A stretch of 64,000 nucleotides of DNA. Origin: DASTSN01 sp035760665. GTDB taxonomy: Bacteria; Bacteroidota; Bacteroidia; Chitinophagales; Chitinophagaceae. Made by a program: the position numbers and the translations under genes. The stretch's first letter is position 1. Each line of letters opens with the position of its first letter. A model generated the notes under the pieces. The model made no database searches. It saw only the letters and a list, made by a program, of their open reading frames with translations, and was not told the DNA's origin. The stretch lies in NCBI GenBank assembly GCA_035760665.1, contig DASTSN010000105.1:1-64000 (forward strand), in the 5' to 3' direction. This document shows, piece by piece, positions 54,919-63,244 of this stretch.

Positions 54919-55812
54919 TTACACGCGGGCTAACTTTTTTACGGCTGCATAACTTTTGGCAATGCTTTCAAAAACGGGCATCTTCACCTGGTCCTGCTCC
55001 ACGAAGAAGTATTCCATACCGGACTGGCGTTTATGCCGGAAAATTTCCTGGTAATTGATAATGCCAGTGCCCACTTCGGTAAAATACTGTTCACCACTGG
55101 TGGTGAAGGAAGGCGCCTGCTTAGAGGCCATGTCTTTTACATGCCACATTTTAATGCGGCCGGGGTTTTCAGCAATTAACTGCAAGGGGTCCAGACCGGC
55201 CCGTTCCACCCAGTAAATATCCATTTCAAAATTTACCAGCGACGGATCGGTATCTTTCACAAAAATGGAAAAACCGGTTTGTCCGCCACCCCAGTCTTGG
55301 AATTCAAAATTGTGGTTATGATAGGCCAGTTTTAGTCCTGCTCCCTTTGCCACAAGGGCTGCTTCGTTAAATTTTTCCGCCAGCCGCTTATAATCATCAA
55401 TGCTGGTACGCATATTATCCATCAGGTAAGGGATTACGAGGTATTTGTGCCCCATTTTGGCGGCGTCTTCCACCGTTTTTTTCAAATCGTCCTGGTCTCC
55501 TTTGGTTAGGTAGCCCATCATCATATAGTGTCCGCTGGGGGAAACCAGCTGGTGCTTCTTGAGAATAGCCGAAAACTCTTCAGGCGTTTTCCCAAAAAAC
55601 TTCCCGTTTCCATATCCAAATACTTCCACGGAGTTGTAGCCTGTTTCGGCCACTTTAGCAATAGTGGATTCCAGGTCTTTTTGAATTTCGTTGCGGAGCG
55701 TATACAGTTGTAAACCAATAAGCGGTTTCTGTTTGAACCAGTCGCCTCCTGCCAGCATCAGTCCGGTGGTGGCAACGGAAGCTTGTTTGATAAAAGTTCT
55801 GCGAGTAAGCAT
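54919..55812 (-). CDS. Tat-exported sugar phosphate isomerase/epimerase-like TIM barrel
   Basis: A 297-residue xylose isomerase-like TIM barrel from ATG 55812. The start MLTRRTFIKQASVATTGLM is a twin-arginine signal, so the folded enzyme is exported. Barrel motifs include GYNSVEVFGYGNGKF, LAYHNHNFEFQDWG, NFEMDIYWVERAG and MWHVKDM; the acids and histidines in these are the usual metal ligands. Such exported barrels often accompany DUF1080 and oxidoreductases in keto-sugar routes. A co-transcribed DUF1080 gene lies 57 nt downstream. The reaction remains unassigned. Confidence 0.85.
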   Translation of the reverse strand: MLTRRTFIKQASVATTGLMLAGGDWFKQKPLIGLQLYTLRNEIQKDLESTIAKVAETGYNSVEVFGYGNGKFFGKTPEEFSAILKKHQLVSPSGHYMMMGYLTKGDQDDLKKTVEDAAKMGHKYLVIPYLMDNMRTSIDDYKRLAEKFNEAALVAKGAGLKLAYHNHNFEFQDWGGGQTGFSIFVKDTDPSLVNFEMDIYWVERAGLDPLQLIAENPGRIKMWHVKDMASKQAPSFTTSGEQYFTEVGTGIINYQEIFRHKRQSGMEYFFVEQDQVKMPVFESIAKSYAAVKKLARV

Positions 55813-55968
55813 GACAAGCAATTTGAGTGTTAAATATATTTCAAACCTACAATTAATCCTAGAGTAAAAATAACTAAAACGTCTGTTGCACAGTTGATGA
55901 ATCTTACTGATTCATTGTTATTTTTTTACTGAAATAATCACGGGAGAGAACGCCTGTAAAAAGGATAT

Positions 55969-56000
55969 GAAGAAGCCCTGTAGATTTACAGGGCTTCTTC
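55969..56000 (-). terminator. Hairpin directly after tRNA-Pro(CGG)
   Basis: A 14-bp perfect stem, GAAGAAGCCCTGTA (55969–55982) and TACAGGGCTTCTTC (55987–56000), with a 4-nt loop, starts 1 nt after the encoded CCA. On the minus strand ATATCC and then five T residues follow. It probably terminates or protects the tRNA transcript. Confidence 0.8.
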
Positions 56001-56001
56001 C

Positions 56002-56078
56002 TGGTCGGGATGACTGGATTCGAACCAGCGACCCCTACGTCCCGAACGTAGTGCGCTACCGGGCTGCGCTACATCCCG
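56002..56078 (-). tRNA. tRNA-Pro (anticodon CGG)
   Basis: The minus strand gives acceptor CGGGATG with CATCCCG, a D arm with GCGCAGCCCGGTAGCGC, an anticodon arm CTACG-TTCGGGA-CGTAG giving CGG, and a T arm with GGTTCGAATCC. The 3' CCA is encoded (56002–56004). It reads CCG codons. It shares a near-identical T arm with the tRNA-Pro gene 41 nt upstream. Confidence 0.96.
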
Positions 56079-56112
56079 AAAAAATCATCCCGACAGGGAT
56101 CGCCGGGATGAT
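56079..56112 (-). terminator. Terminator between the two tRNA-Pro genes
   Basis: The 9-bp stem ATCATCCCG (56084–56092) with CGGGATGAT (56104–56112) has an 11-nt loop and is followed on the minus strand by six T residues. The T run abuts the first base of tRNA-Pro(CGG). The 3' arm repeats the acceptor-stem word CGGGATG of that tRNA. Confidence 0.75.
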
Positions 56113-56119
56113 ACTGGTT

Positions 56120-56196
56120 TGGTCGGGTGGACTGGATTCGAACCAGCGACCACTTGCACCCCATACAAGTGCGCTACCGGGCTGCGCCACCACCCG
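56120..56196 (-). tRNA. tRNA-Pro (anticodon GGG)
   Basis: The minus strand gives acceptor CGGGTGG with CCACCCG, a D arm identical in core (GCGCAGCCCGGTAGCGC), an anticodon stem CTTGT/GCAAG with loop ATGGGGT giving GGG, a T arm with GGTTCGAATCC, and an encoded CCA (56120–56122). One T-G pair closes the anticodon stem. It reads CCC and CCU. Confidence 0.94.
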
Positions 56197-56274
56197 AATT
56201 TCAGATTGGGCAGCAAAATTAAGTCATAAATTCTCAATTCCGAAATCAAAAACAACCTTTATCTTCGCTGCTTA

Positions 56275-57537
56275 ATGAAAATCCTCATTAAGCAAGCAAG
56301 GGTGATTGATCCCTCCTCCCCTTTAAACGGACAAATCACTGACCTTTTCATCAACAACGGTATCATCACACAAATTGGTAATCAGCTTTCCCCTCAGGCC
56401 GATAAAGTCATTACCATACCGGGGTTGCATGTTTCACCGGGCTGGATGGATGTGTTTGCGCATTTTGCCGATCCTGGATTCGAGTTTAAAGAAACCCTGG
56501 AAACCGGTGCGCAGGCTGCCGCTGCCGGAGGATTTACCGATGTGCTGGTGATTCCCAACACACAACCTGTTGTGCACAATAAATCGACTGTTGAATACAT
56601 TGTTCAGAAAAGCCGGTCGCTGCCGGTCACCATTCACCCCATTGGCGCCGTTACAAAAAATACCGAAGGAAAAGAACTGGCGGAAATGTATGACATGCGC
56701 CACAGCGGGGCTGTTGCCTTTGGCGATGGGATTCACTGTGTGCAGTCATCGGGCCTGCTGGTAAAAGCGTTGCAATATGTAAAAACCTTTGATGGCATCA
56801 TCATACAGTTACCCGATGATAAATCCATTCAGCCGCAGGGCCTGATGAATGAAGGAATCGTATCCACAAAGCTCGGCTTGCCGGGTAAGCCCGCTATGGC
56901 TGAAGAACTGATTGTGGCAAGAGACATCAAGCTTGCCCGTTATGCCGAGTCGAAACTGCATTTTACCGGTATTGCCTCGGCAAAATCACTCGAATACATT
57001 CAGCGGGCAAAGGCCGACGGTATCGGTATCAGCTGCTCTGTCACTCCTTATCACCTGTTTTTTTGCGACGAAGACCTGGGCAGTTATGATACCAACTTGA
57101 AAGTAAACCCACCGCTGCGTACCAAGAAAGATCAGCAAGCGCTGCAGCAGGCCGTCGCTGAAGGTTTGATTGATTGCATTGCCACGCATCACCTGCCGCA
57201 TGAATACGACAGCAAGGTGCTGGAATTTGAATACGCCAAATTTGGTATGATTGGCCTCGAAACAGCTTATGCAGTTATCAACACAGCGCTGCCGGGTATA
57301 CCGCAGGAAACTCTGGTTTCCCTGCTCTCTGCCAACCCACGCAAACTGTTTGGCCTTCCTGCAATCACCATCAGCGAACAGGCGCAGGCCTGTCTCACGT
57401 TATTTAATCCTGCTGCCAGTTGGGCTGTTGCAACAGAAGACCTGCGTTCCAAATCCAAAAACTCTCCTTTTATTGGGAAACAATTAAAAGGCCGCGTGGC
57501 CGGGATAATTAATAAAGACCAGCTATTTTTGAACTAA
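56275..57537 (+). CDS. Dihydroorotase homologue lacking several metal ligands
   Basis: A 420-residue amidohydrolase of the dihydroorotase/allantoinase type, usually annotated as dihydroorotase in Bacteroidota. Several catalytic residues are changed: the HxH motif is FAH (61–63), the substrate Arg is Ala65, TPHHL is TPYHL (257–261) and ATDHAPH is ATHHLPH (303–309). Two usual ligands remain: Asp151 and His229. This pattern suggests either a non-catalytic partner of aspartate transcarbamoylase or a changed reaction. A promoter-like TATCTTCG lies 8 nt before the start. A DUF4199 gene follows after 15 nt and a glycosyltransferase after that, so this starts a long operon. Confidence 0.85.
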   Translation: MKILIKQARVIDPSSPLNGQITDLFINNGIITQIGNQLSPQADKVITIPGLHVSPGWMDVFAHFADPGFEFKETLETGAQAAAAGGFTDVLVIPNTQPVVHNKSTVEYIVQKSRSLPVTIHPIGAVTKNTEGKELAEMYDMRHSGAVAFGDGIHCVQSSGLLVKALQYVKTFDGIIIQLPDDKSIQPQGLMNEGIVSTKLGLPGKPAMAEELIVARDIKLARYAESKLHFTGIASAKSLEYIQRAKADGIGISCSVTPYHLFFCDEDLGSYDTNLKVNPPLRTKKDQQALQQAVAEGLIDCIATHHLPHEYDSKVLEFEYAKFGMIGLETAYAVINTALPGIPQETLVSLLSANPRKLFGLPAITISEQAQACLTLFNPAASWAVATEDLRSKSKNSPFIGKQLKGRVAGIINKDQLFLN

Positions 57538-57552
57538 CTAAATCCTTCTGTT

Positions 57553-58074
57553 ATGGAAAATAAGGTCATGTCACACATCATTAAGGGACTCATTGTGTCG
57601 TTGATTCTAATCGTGATCAGCATCGTTGGTTTTTTTGCGGGTCTCGCTGAGAAAAACTGGTTTAGTTGGGTAAGCAATGTGGTTATGTTTGTTGCCATCA
57701 TTTGGGGTTGCATTTATTATGCTGCACAACTTGATGGTAAAGTAACTTTTGGAAATGTGTTTGCTCACGGCTTTAAAATGTCAGTGGTCATAGCCTTGAT
57801 TATGGTTGTATATTCCCTGCTGGCCATGAACCTGATATTCCCGGAGATGAAAGAGAAGGCATTGGAAATGGCCCGCCAGCGCATGGAAGAAAAAGGCAAT
57901 CTTTCCGATGAACAAATCGATCAGGCCATCGAAATGACGAAAAAATTCTTTGTGCCCTTTGCTATTGGGGGGATTTTATTAATCACGCTAATCTTTGGAG
58001 CAATTGCGTCATTAGCGGGTGCGGCGATGGCTAAGAAAAAACCTGTGAACCCGCTGGATCAAATGAATATGTAA
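57553..58074 (+). CDS. DUF4199 membrane protein
   Basis: A 173-residue membrane protein with four hydrophobic segments (IIKGLIVSLILIVISIVGFF, WVSNVVMFVAIIWGCIYYA, MSVVIALIMVVYSLLAM and FFVPFAIGGILLITLIFGAI) and a central amphipathic helical hairpin. The layout matches DUF4199, a Bacteroidota-typical family of unknown role. It is between the dihydroorotase homologue and a glycosyltransferase. The stop and the next start overlap as TAATG, so translation of the two is likely coupled. Confidence 0.82.
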   Translation: MENKVMSHIIKGLIVSLILIVISIVGFFAGLAEKNWFSWVSNVVMFVAIIWGCIYYAAQLDGKVTFGNVFAHGFKMSVVIALIMVVYSLLAMNLIFPEMKEKALEMARQRMEEKGNLSDEQIDQAIEMTKKFFVPFAIGGILLITLIFGAIASLAGAAMAKKKPVNPLDQMNM

Positions 58075-59015
58075 TGGATTTATCAATCGTTATCCCGTTA
58101 ATGAACGAAGCCGAATCGCTGCCGGAACTGGCGGCATGGATTGAACGTGTTATGCAGGCAAACGGGTTTACTTATGAAATTGTATTTATCGACGATGGCA
58201 GCACTGACGAATCCTGGACAGTGATTGAAAACCTGCAGGCAAAAAACGGAAACATTCGGGGGATAAAATTTCAGCGCAATTACGGAAAATCCGCTGCCCT
58301 GAATGAAGGTTTCCGTGCAGCACAGGGAGATGTCGTGGTTACCATGGATGCCGATTTGCAGGACAGCCCCGATGAAATACCGGAACTGCGTCGCATGATC
58401 CTGGAAGAAGGTTTCGACCTGGTAAGCGGCTGGAAGAAAAAACGCCACGACCCGCTCAGCAAAACCTTTCCTTCCAAATTATTCAACTATACTGCACGGC
58501 GGGTAACCAAAATACCCCTGCACGATTTTAATTGCGGACTGAAAGCCTATAAAAAGAAAGTGATCAAAGGCATTGAAGTGTATGGCGAAATGCACCGGTA
58601 CATCCCCGTTATAGCCAAATGGGCAGGTTTTCGAAAGGTAGGCGAAAAAGTAGTGGAACACCGTGCCCGACAATTCGGCCGCAGCAAATTCAGCGGCATC
58701 GATCGCGGGGTAAAAGGCCTGCTGGACCTGGCCTCGATCATGTTTATTGGAAAATTTTCCAAGCGGCCAATGCACTTTTTTGGTTTGTGGGGCTCGGTAT
58801 TCTTTCTGGTAGGACTTGGTATTGCTATTTACCTGATCATTGCCAAGTTCATCGACAGCAGTTACCCGCTGACCAACCGCCCGGGTTTTTATTTTGCCCT
58901 CACGGCTATTATCCTTGGCATGCAGTTATTCCTGGCCGGTTTTATCAGCGAACTGATCAGCCGTAATGCTCCCGGCCGCAACACCTATCTTATAGAAAAG
59001 AAGCTGGGATTGTAA
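58074..59015 (+). CDS. Family 2 glycosyltransferase with C-terminal membrane helices
   Basis: A 313-residue GT2 protein. The catalytic half has SIVIPLMNEAESLPELA, IDDGSTDES, KFQRNYGKSAALNEGF and the DxD motif MDADLQDSPDE. Two hydrophobic helices at about 235–260 and 275–300 anchor it. This is the polyprenyl-phosphate hexose transferase type (dolichol-phosphate mannose synthase-like). It probably makes a lipid-linked sugar for envelope glycan assembly. It starts by overlap with the DUF4199 stop and its own stop overlaps the next start (TAATG at 59013–59017). Confidence 0.92.
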   Translation: MDLSIVIPLMNEAESLPELAAWIERVMQANGFTYEIVFIDDGSTDESWTVIENLQAKNGNIRGIKFQRNYGKSAALNEGFRAAQGDVVVTMDADLQDSPDEIPELRRMILEEGFDLVSGWKKKRHDPLSKTFPSKLFNYTARRVTKIPLHDFNCGLKAYKKKVIKGIEVYGEMHRYIPVIAKWAGFRKVGEKVVEHRARQFGRSKFSGIDRGVKGLLDLASIMFIGKFSKRPMHFFGLWGSVFFLVGLGIAIYLIIAKFIDSSYPLTNRPGFYFALTAIILGMQLFLAGFISELISRNAPGRNTYLIEKKLGL

Positions 59016-60151
59016 TGCGCAAGTTTGTGATCATAGGACCCGGCCATCCCCTGCGTGGCGGATTGGCCACTTTTAACCAGCGTTTAGCCAAAGAATTCAT
59101 TGCCCAGGGACAGCAATGCAGTATCTGGTCGTTTTCTTTGCAGTACCCTTCTTTTTTATTTCCCGGTAAAACACAATACAGCGATGAACCTGCACCGGCC
59201 GATATTCCCATCCGGTCTGTCATCAACTCCGTCAACCCACTCAACTGGCTGCGCGTTGGAAGAAATCTGAAAAACGAAAAGCCCGACGTTGTTATCGTTC
59301 GGTACTGGCTGCCTTTTATGGGGCCGGCACTTGGGACAATTTTACGACAGGTAAAAAAAAATCAGCGCACAAAAATTATCTGTATTGCTGATAATGTGAT
59401 TCCCCATGAGCATCGACCCGGCGATAAACAGTTTACCCGTTATTTCCTGAAAAGCTGCGATGCCTTCATCACTATGAGTGAAAAAGTAATGGCAGACCTG
59501 CGGCTGTTTGAAAAACACAAACCTGCCAGGCTGGTGCAGCACCCCTTGTATGATACCTTTGGCGAGCCGGTTACCAAAGCGGTAGCCCGTAAACAGCTCA
59601 ACCTGCCGGCACAGGATAAAATCGTTTTATTCTTTGGGTTCATCCGTAAATACAAAGGGTTGGATATACTGCTGGAAGCAATGGCAGACGACAGAATAAA
59701 ACAGGCTGGAATTAAATTACTGGTCGCCGGTGAGTTTTATGAAGATGAAAAACCCTACCGGGAGCAAATTGCTGCATTGGGACTTGAAGACCGCTTGTTC
59801 CTGAAAACAGCCTTTATTCCTGACAGTGAAGTAAAATATTATTTATGCGCTGCTGATGCGGTGGTGCAGCCTTACAGGAACGCCACGCAGAGCGGCGTAA
59901 CACCATTGGCCTATAATTTTGAAAAGCCCATGATTGTCACCAACGTCGGAGGACTGCCATCGCTGGTGCCGGATAAACAAGCGGGCATTGTTACTGCAGC
60001 CTCGCCCGAAGCTATTGCGGCAGGTATCCTGCAGTTTTACGAATTAGGTGAAGCGCATTTTATTCCCCATCTTCGCAGGGAAAAACAAAAATACAGTTGG
60101 GCAAACCTGGTAAAAACGATTGAAGACCTGGCAGCAGGGATTCCCCAATAA
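59015..60151 (+). CDS. Family 4 glycosyltransferase
   Basis: A 378-residue GT-B fold glycosyltransferase. The N-terminal Rossmann-like half begins IGPGHPLRGGLATFNQRLA; the C-terminal donor-binding half has LFFGFIRKYKGLDILLEAM, FIPDSEVKYYLCAADAVVQPY and the EPF-type NFEKPMIVTNVGGLPSL. It likely uses a nucleotide-diphosphate sugar on a cell-surface glycan precursor. Its start overlaps the previous stop, so translation is coupled. The heptose activation genes begin 57 nt downstream. Confidence 0.92.
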   Translation: MRKFVIIGPGHPLRGGLATFNQRLAKEFIAQGQQCSIWSFSLQYPSFLFPGKTQYSDEPAPADIPIRSVINSVNPLNWLRVGRNLKNEKPDVVIVRYWLPFMGPALGTILRQVKKNQRTKIICIADNVIPHEHRPGDKQFTRYFLKSCDAFITMSEKVMADLRLFEKHKPARLVQHPLYDTFGEPVTKAVARKQLNLPAQDKIVLFFGFIRKYKGLDILLEAMADDRIKQAGIKLLVAGEFYEDEKPYREQIAALGLEDRLFLKTAFIPDSEVKYYLCAADAVVQPYRNATQSGVTPLAYNFEKPMIVTNVGGLPSLVPDKQAGIVTAASPEAIAAGILQFYELGEAHFIPHLRREKQKYSWANLVKTIEDLAAGIPQ

Positions 60152-60208
60152 CCCAGGAATACAAAGAAGGGTTTCCGCCTGTAGCGTGATTTTTAATTTA
60201 TCCAATCC

Positions 60209-61231
60209 ATGATTTATCGAAGCAAAGCTCCTTTACGTATCGGACTGGCAGGTGGTGGCACCGATGTAAGTCCGTACAGCGATTTATACGGCGGGGCCAT
60301 TCTCAACGCCACTGTTTCTCTTTATGCTTCAGCCACTATTGAACCCATCAGCGAAAATGGCATTATCATTACCTCTATTGACCAGGAACAGGAACAGCGT
60401 TTCGATTGGAGCCCGCAACTACCCATTGATGGCAAACTTGATTTGCTCAAAGGCGTGTATAACCGTATTCAGAAAGACTATGGTTTGCCCATGACCAACT
60501 TCCGGCTCTCAACATTTGTAGAGGCTCCGGCAGGTTCCGGCTTGGGTACATCTTCTACTCTGGTCGTGGCCATTATCGGTGCCTTTGCCGAGATGCTGCG
60601 TTTACCCCTGGGCGAATATGATATTGCCCACTATGCTTATGAAATTGAACGTAAAGACCTGCAACTTGCCGGCGGCAAACAGGACCAGTATGCCGCAACT
60701 TTTGGAGGCGTAAATTTCATGGAATTCTATAGCGATGATAAAGTCATCGTCAATCCTTTGCGTATCAAGCAGGAATACCTTTTTGAACTGGAAAACAATC
60801 TCCTGCTGTATTATACATCCACTACAAGAGAATCAGCTAAAATTATTGAGCGGCAAGCAAGCAACGTTGTAAATAAAAAAGAACAGCCAGTGGAAGCCAT
60901 GCACCAATTAAAAGAGCAGGCGCACATGATGAAAGAAGCCCTGCTGAAAGGCCGTATTCATGATATTGGCGAAATCCTTGATTTTGGTTTCCGGCAAAAA
61001 AGAAAAATGGCAGAAGGGATCAGTAATGAACTGATTGACGAAATTTATGCAACGGCAAAAGCCGCCGGAGCCACCGGTGGAAAAATATCCGGCGCTGGCG
61101 GCGGCGGATTCATGACATTTTATTGTCCAGGAAATACCAAATACAATGTCATTAAACAACTGGAGCGCTTTGGTGGCCATCATAAAAAATATCTTTTTGT
61201 TGAACATGGTTTAAAGACATGGTCACTATAA
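60209..61231 (+). CDS. hddA: D-glycero-alpha-D-manno-heptose-7-phosphate kinase-like GHMP kinase
   Basis: A 340-residue GHMP kinase. Motif 1 is APLRIGLAGGGTDVSPYS, the ATP loop is EAPAGSGLGTSSTLVVA (about residues 109–125) and motif 3 is TGGKISGAGGGGFMTFY. This matches HddA, which phosphorylates heptose-7-phosphate at C1 to the alpha-1,7-bisphosphate. The next two genes supply the isomerase before it and the phosphatase plus guanylyltransferase after it, supporting the assignment. Confidence 0.9.
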   Translation: MIYRSKAPLRIGLAGGGTDVSPYSDLYGGAILNATVSLYASATIEPISENGIIITSIDQEQEQRFDWSPQLPIDGKLDLLKGVYNRIQKDYGLPMTNFRLSTFVEAPAGSGLGTSSTLVVAIIGAFAEMLRLPLGEYDIAHYAYEIERKDLQLAGGKQDQYAATFGGVNFMEFYSDDKVIVNPLRIKQEYLFELENNLLLYYTSTTRESAKIIERQASNVVNKKEQPVEAMHQLKEQAHMMKEALLKGRIHDIGEILDFGFRQKRKMAEGISNELIDEIYATAKAAGATGGKISGAGGGGFMTFYCPGNTKYNVIKQLERFGGHHKKYLFVEHGLKTWSL

Positions 61232-61259
61232 ATAAAACTCATTAAAAAATTCCTGCATA

Positions 61260-61847
61260 ATGTCTGCGCAAATCAAACAAATCATTGCATCCTCCATTGC
61301 TGTTAAACAGCAGGTGCTTGCCAATGACGAACTGATCAACAGCATTGAAGCAATTGCAAATACAATTGTTGCTGCCTTTCAAAAAGGGAAACGAGTATAC
61401 TTCTGTGGAAACGGCGGCAGTGCTGCCGATGCACAACACCTCGCTGCTGAATTTTCCGGACGTTTCTATACAGATCGTAAAGCTTTGCCGGCGGAAGCTT
61501 TACATTGCAACACCTCTTACCTTACAGCGGTAGCGAATGACTACAGCTATGATGTTGTGTATGCCCGCATGATTGACGGCATCGGGCAGGAAGGTGATGT
61601 GCTGGTGGGATTGTCCACCTCCGGGAATTCGGGGAATATCATCCGGGCATTTGAAGTGGCCAGGGCCAAAAAGATCATTACCGTTGGTTTTACCGGCAGC
61701 AGTGGCGGCAATATGAAGGCGTTAAGTGATTTCCTCATCAATATTCCCTCAACCGATACCCCGCGGATACAGGAAAGCCATATTATGGCGGGCCATATCA
61801 TTTGCCAGTTAGTGGAAGAAAAATATTTTGTGCACCCCACACACTAA
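61260..61847 (+). CDS. gmhA: Phosphoheptose isomerase
   Basis: A 195-residue SIS-domain protein of normal GmhA length. Key motifs are FCGNGGSAADAQHLAAEFSG and LVGLSTSGNSGNI, with the C-terminal QESHIMAGHIICQLVE. It converts sedoheptulose-7-phosphate to D-glycero-D-manno-heptose-7-phosphate, the first step of heptose synthesis. It sits between hddA (28 nt upstream) and the HddC–GmhB fusion, whose chosen start is 10 nt after the stop. Confidence 0.95.
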   Translation: MSAQIKQIIASSIAVKQQVLANDELINSIEAIANTIVAAFQKGKRVYFCGNGGSAADAQHLAAEFSGRFYTDRKALPAEALHCNTSYLTAVANDYSYDVVYARMIDGIGQEGDVLVGLSTSGNSGNIIRAFEVARAKKIITVGFTGSSGGNMKALSDFLINIPSTDTPRIQESHIMAGHIICQLVEEKYFVHPTH

Positions 61848-61857
61848 ACCACCATTC

Positions 61858-63105
61858 ATGCAGGAATGTGAAGCAATCGTGCTGGCAGGCGGGCTTGGCA
61901 CCAGGTTACGGGAAGCAGTACCTGAGCTGCCAAAATGTATGGCACCGGTAGCCGGCCGGCCGTTTCTTTTTTTTGTGATTAATTACCTGCGCAGCCAGGG
62001 CATCGAGAAATTTATTTTTTCGCTTGGATATAAGCACGAAGCCATCGAACAATACCTGGAAGAACAGTTCCCAACACTTCAGTATACCTGTAAGATTGAA
62101 CCTGAACCGCTTGGCACCGGCGGTGCAATCCGGTTTGCTGCCAAAGCGGCAACCAGTAATACCCTTATTGTAGCGAATGGAGATACTCTTTTTAGAGCAA
62201 ACCTGCAGGAATTGCTTGCCTTTCACAAAAAAACAGGAGTTGATTGCACACTCGCCCTTAAACCCATGGAACATTTTGACCGCTATGGCGTCGTGGAACT
62301 GGATAAAAACGGGCGGATATGCCAGTTTAAAGAAAAACAATTTTATACGACAGGATTGATTAACGGAGGTATATATGTGTTGCAGGCTAACGCTGTTTTA
62401 GAGGAAGACTTCCCGGCAAAATTTTCTTTTGAAAAAGATTACCTGGAAAAAAAATATGTACATGGCCAAATAGCAGGCCTTGTGCAAAAGGGCTATTTCA
62501 TTGATATTGGCATTCCTGAAGATTTTAACAGGGCGCAACAAGAACTGCAAAAACCACCCCTGGACTTAAAAACAATCGATAAAAGCTGGACAATTTTCCT
62601 TGACAGAGATGGTGTGATCAATTACGAAAAAAAAGATGCCTATGTGCTGAACTGGGGAGAGTTCCGTTTTCACGAAGGAGTAAAGGAGGCTATAAAAATA
62701 CTCCATGAAAAATGCGGTTCCCTGGTAGTCATCAGCAACCAGCGCGGCGTGGGTAAGCAACTGATGACCGAGGAGAATTTGCAGGATATCCACCGGCAAA
62801 TGATTACCGCGATGGAACAGGCAGGCGGCCGCATTGATGCCATTTATTACTGCAGCAGCCTGGATAATAAGCACCCAGACCGGAAGCCCAACCCTGGCAT
62901 GGCTTTCCGGGCGGCGAGGGAGCATCCGGAAATTGATCTTTCCAAAACCATTATGGTTGGTAATAAGCCCAGTGATATGCAGTTTGGGCGCAACGCAGGC
63001 CTGTACACCGTTTTTATCAAAACCACCAACCCGGAGCAACCGGTACCGCATCCGGATATTGATTGGGCTTTTGATTCCCTTATTAGTTTTGCAAAAGCTT
63101 TGTAA
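61858..63105 (+). CDS. HddC–GmhB fusion: heptose-1-phosphate guanylyltransferase and heptose bisphosphatase
   Basis: A 415-residue two-domain protein from ATG 61858; the frame runs into gmhA upstream. Residues 1–230 are a nucleotidyltransferase (VLAGGLGTRLREAVPELPKCM; VANGDTLF), matching the HddC type. Residues 240–415 are a HAD-IIIA phosphatase (FLDRDGVINYE; VISNQRGVGK; RKPNPGM; MVGNKPSDMQFGRNAG) of GmhB type. The loop between CSSLD and RKPNPGM is short and lacks the zinc cysteines of E. coli GmhB. The protein would remove the 7-phosphate and then make GDP-D-glycero-alpha-D-manno-heptose, the last two steps after HddA. Confidence 0.9.
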   Translation: MQECEAIVLAGGLGTRLREAVPELPKCMAPVAGRPFLFFVINYLRSQGIEKFIFSLGYKHEAIEQYLEEQFPTLQYTCKIEPEPLGTGGAIRFAAKAATSNTLIVANGDTLFRANLQELLAFHKKTGVDCTLALKPMEHFDRYGVVELDKNGRICQFKEKQFYTTGLINGGIYVLQANAVLEEDFPAKFSFEKDYLEKKYVHGQIAGLVQKGYFIDIGIPEDFNRAQQELQKPPLDLKTIDKSWTIFLDRDGVINYEKKDAYVLNWGEFRFHEGVKEAIKILHEKCGSLVVISNQRGVGKQLMTEENLQDIHRQMITAMEQAGGRIDAIYYCSSLDNKHPDRKPNPGMAFRAAREHPEIDLSKTIMVGNKPSDMQFGRNAGLYTVFIKTTNPEQPVPHPDIDWAFDSLISFAKAL

Positions 63106-63244
63106 AAGTTTTGCGTTAATCCCAGTTCATTTGTTGATTTTACAGGCAGCCATACACTTTAACAGTCATTTTACCGTTTATACAGCATTCGATTAACACA
63201 AGCGGGAAAATATCCCGCCTGCACACAGTAACTTTGAACCTGTT

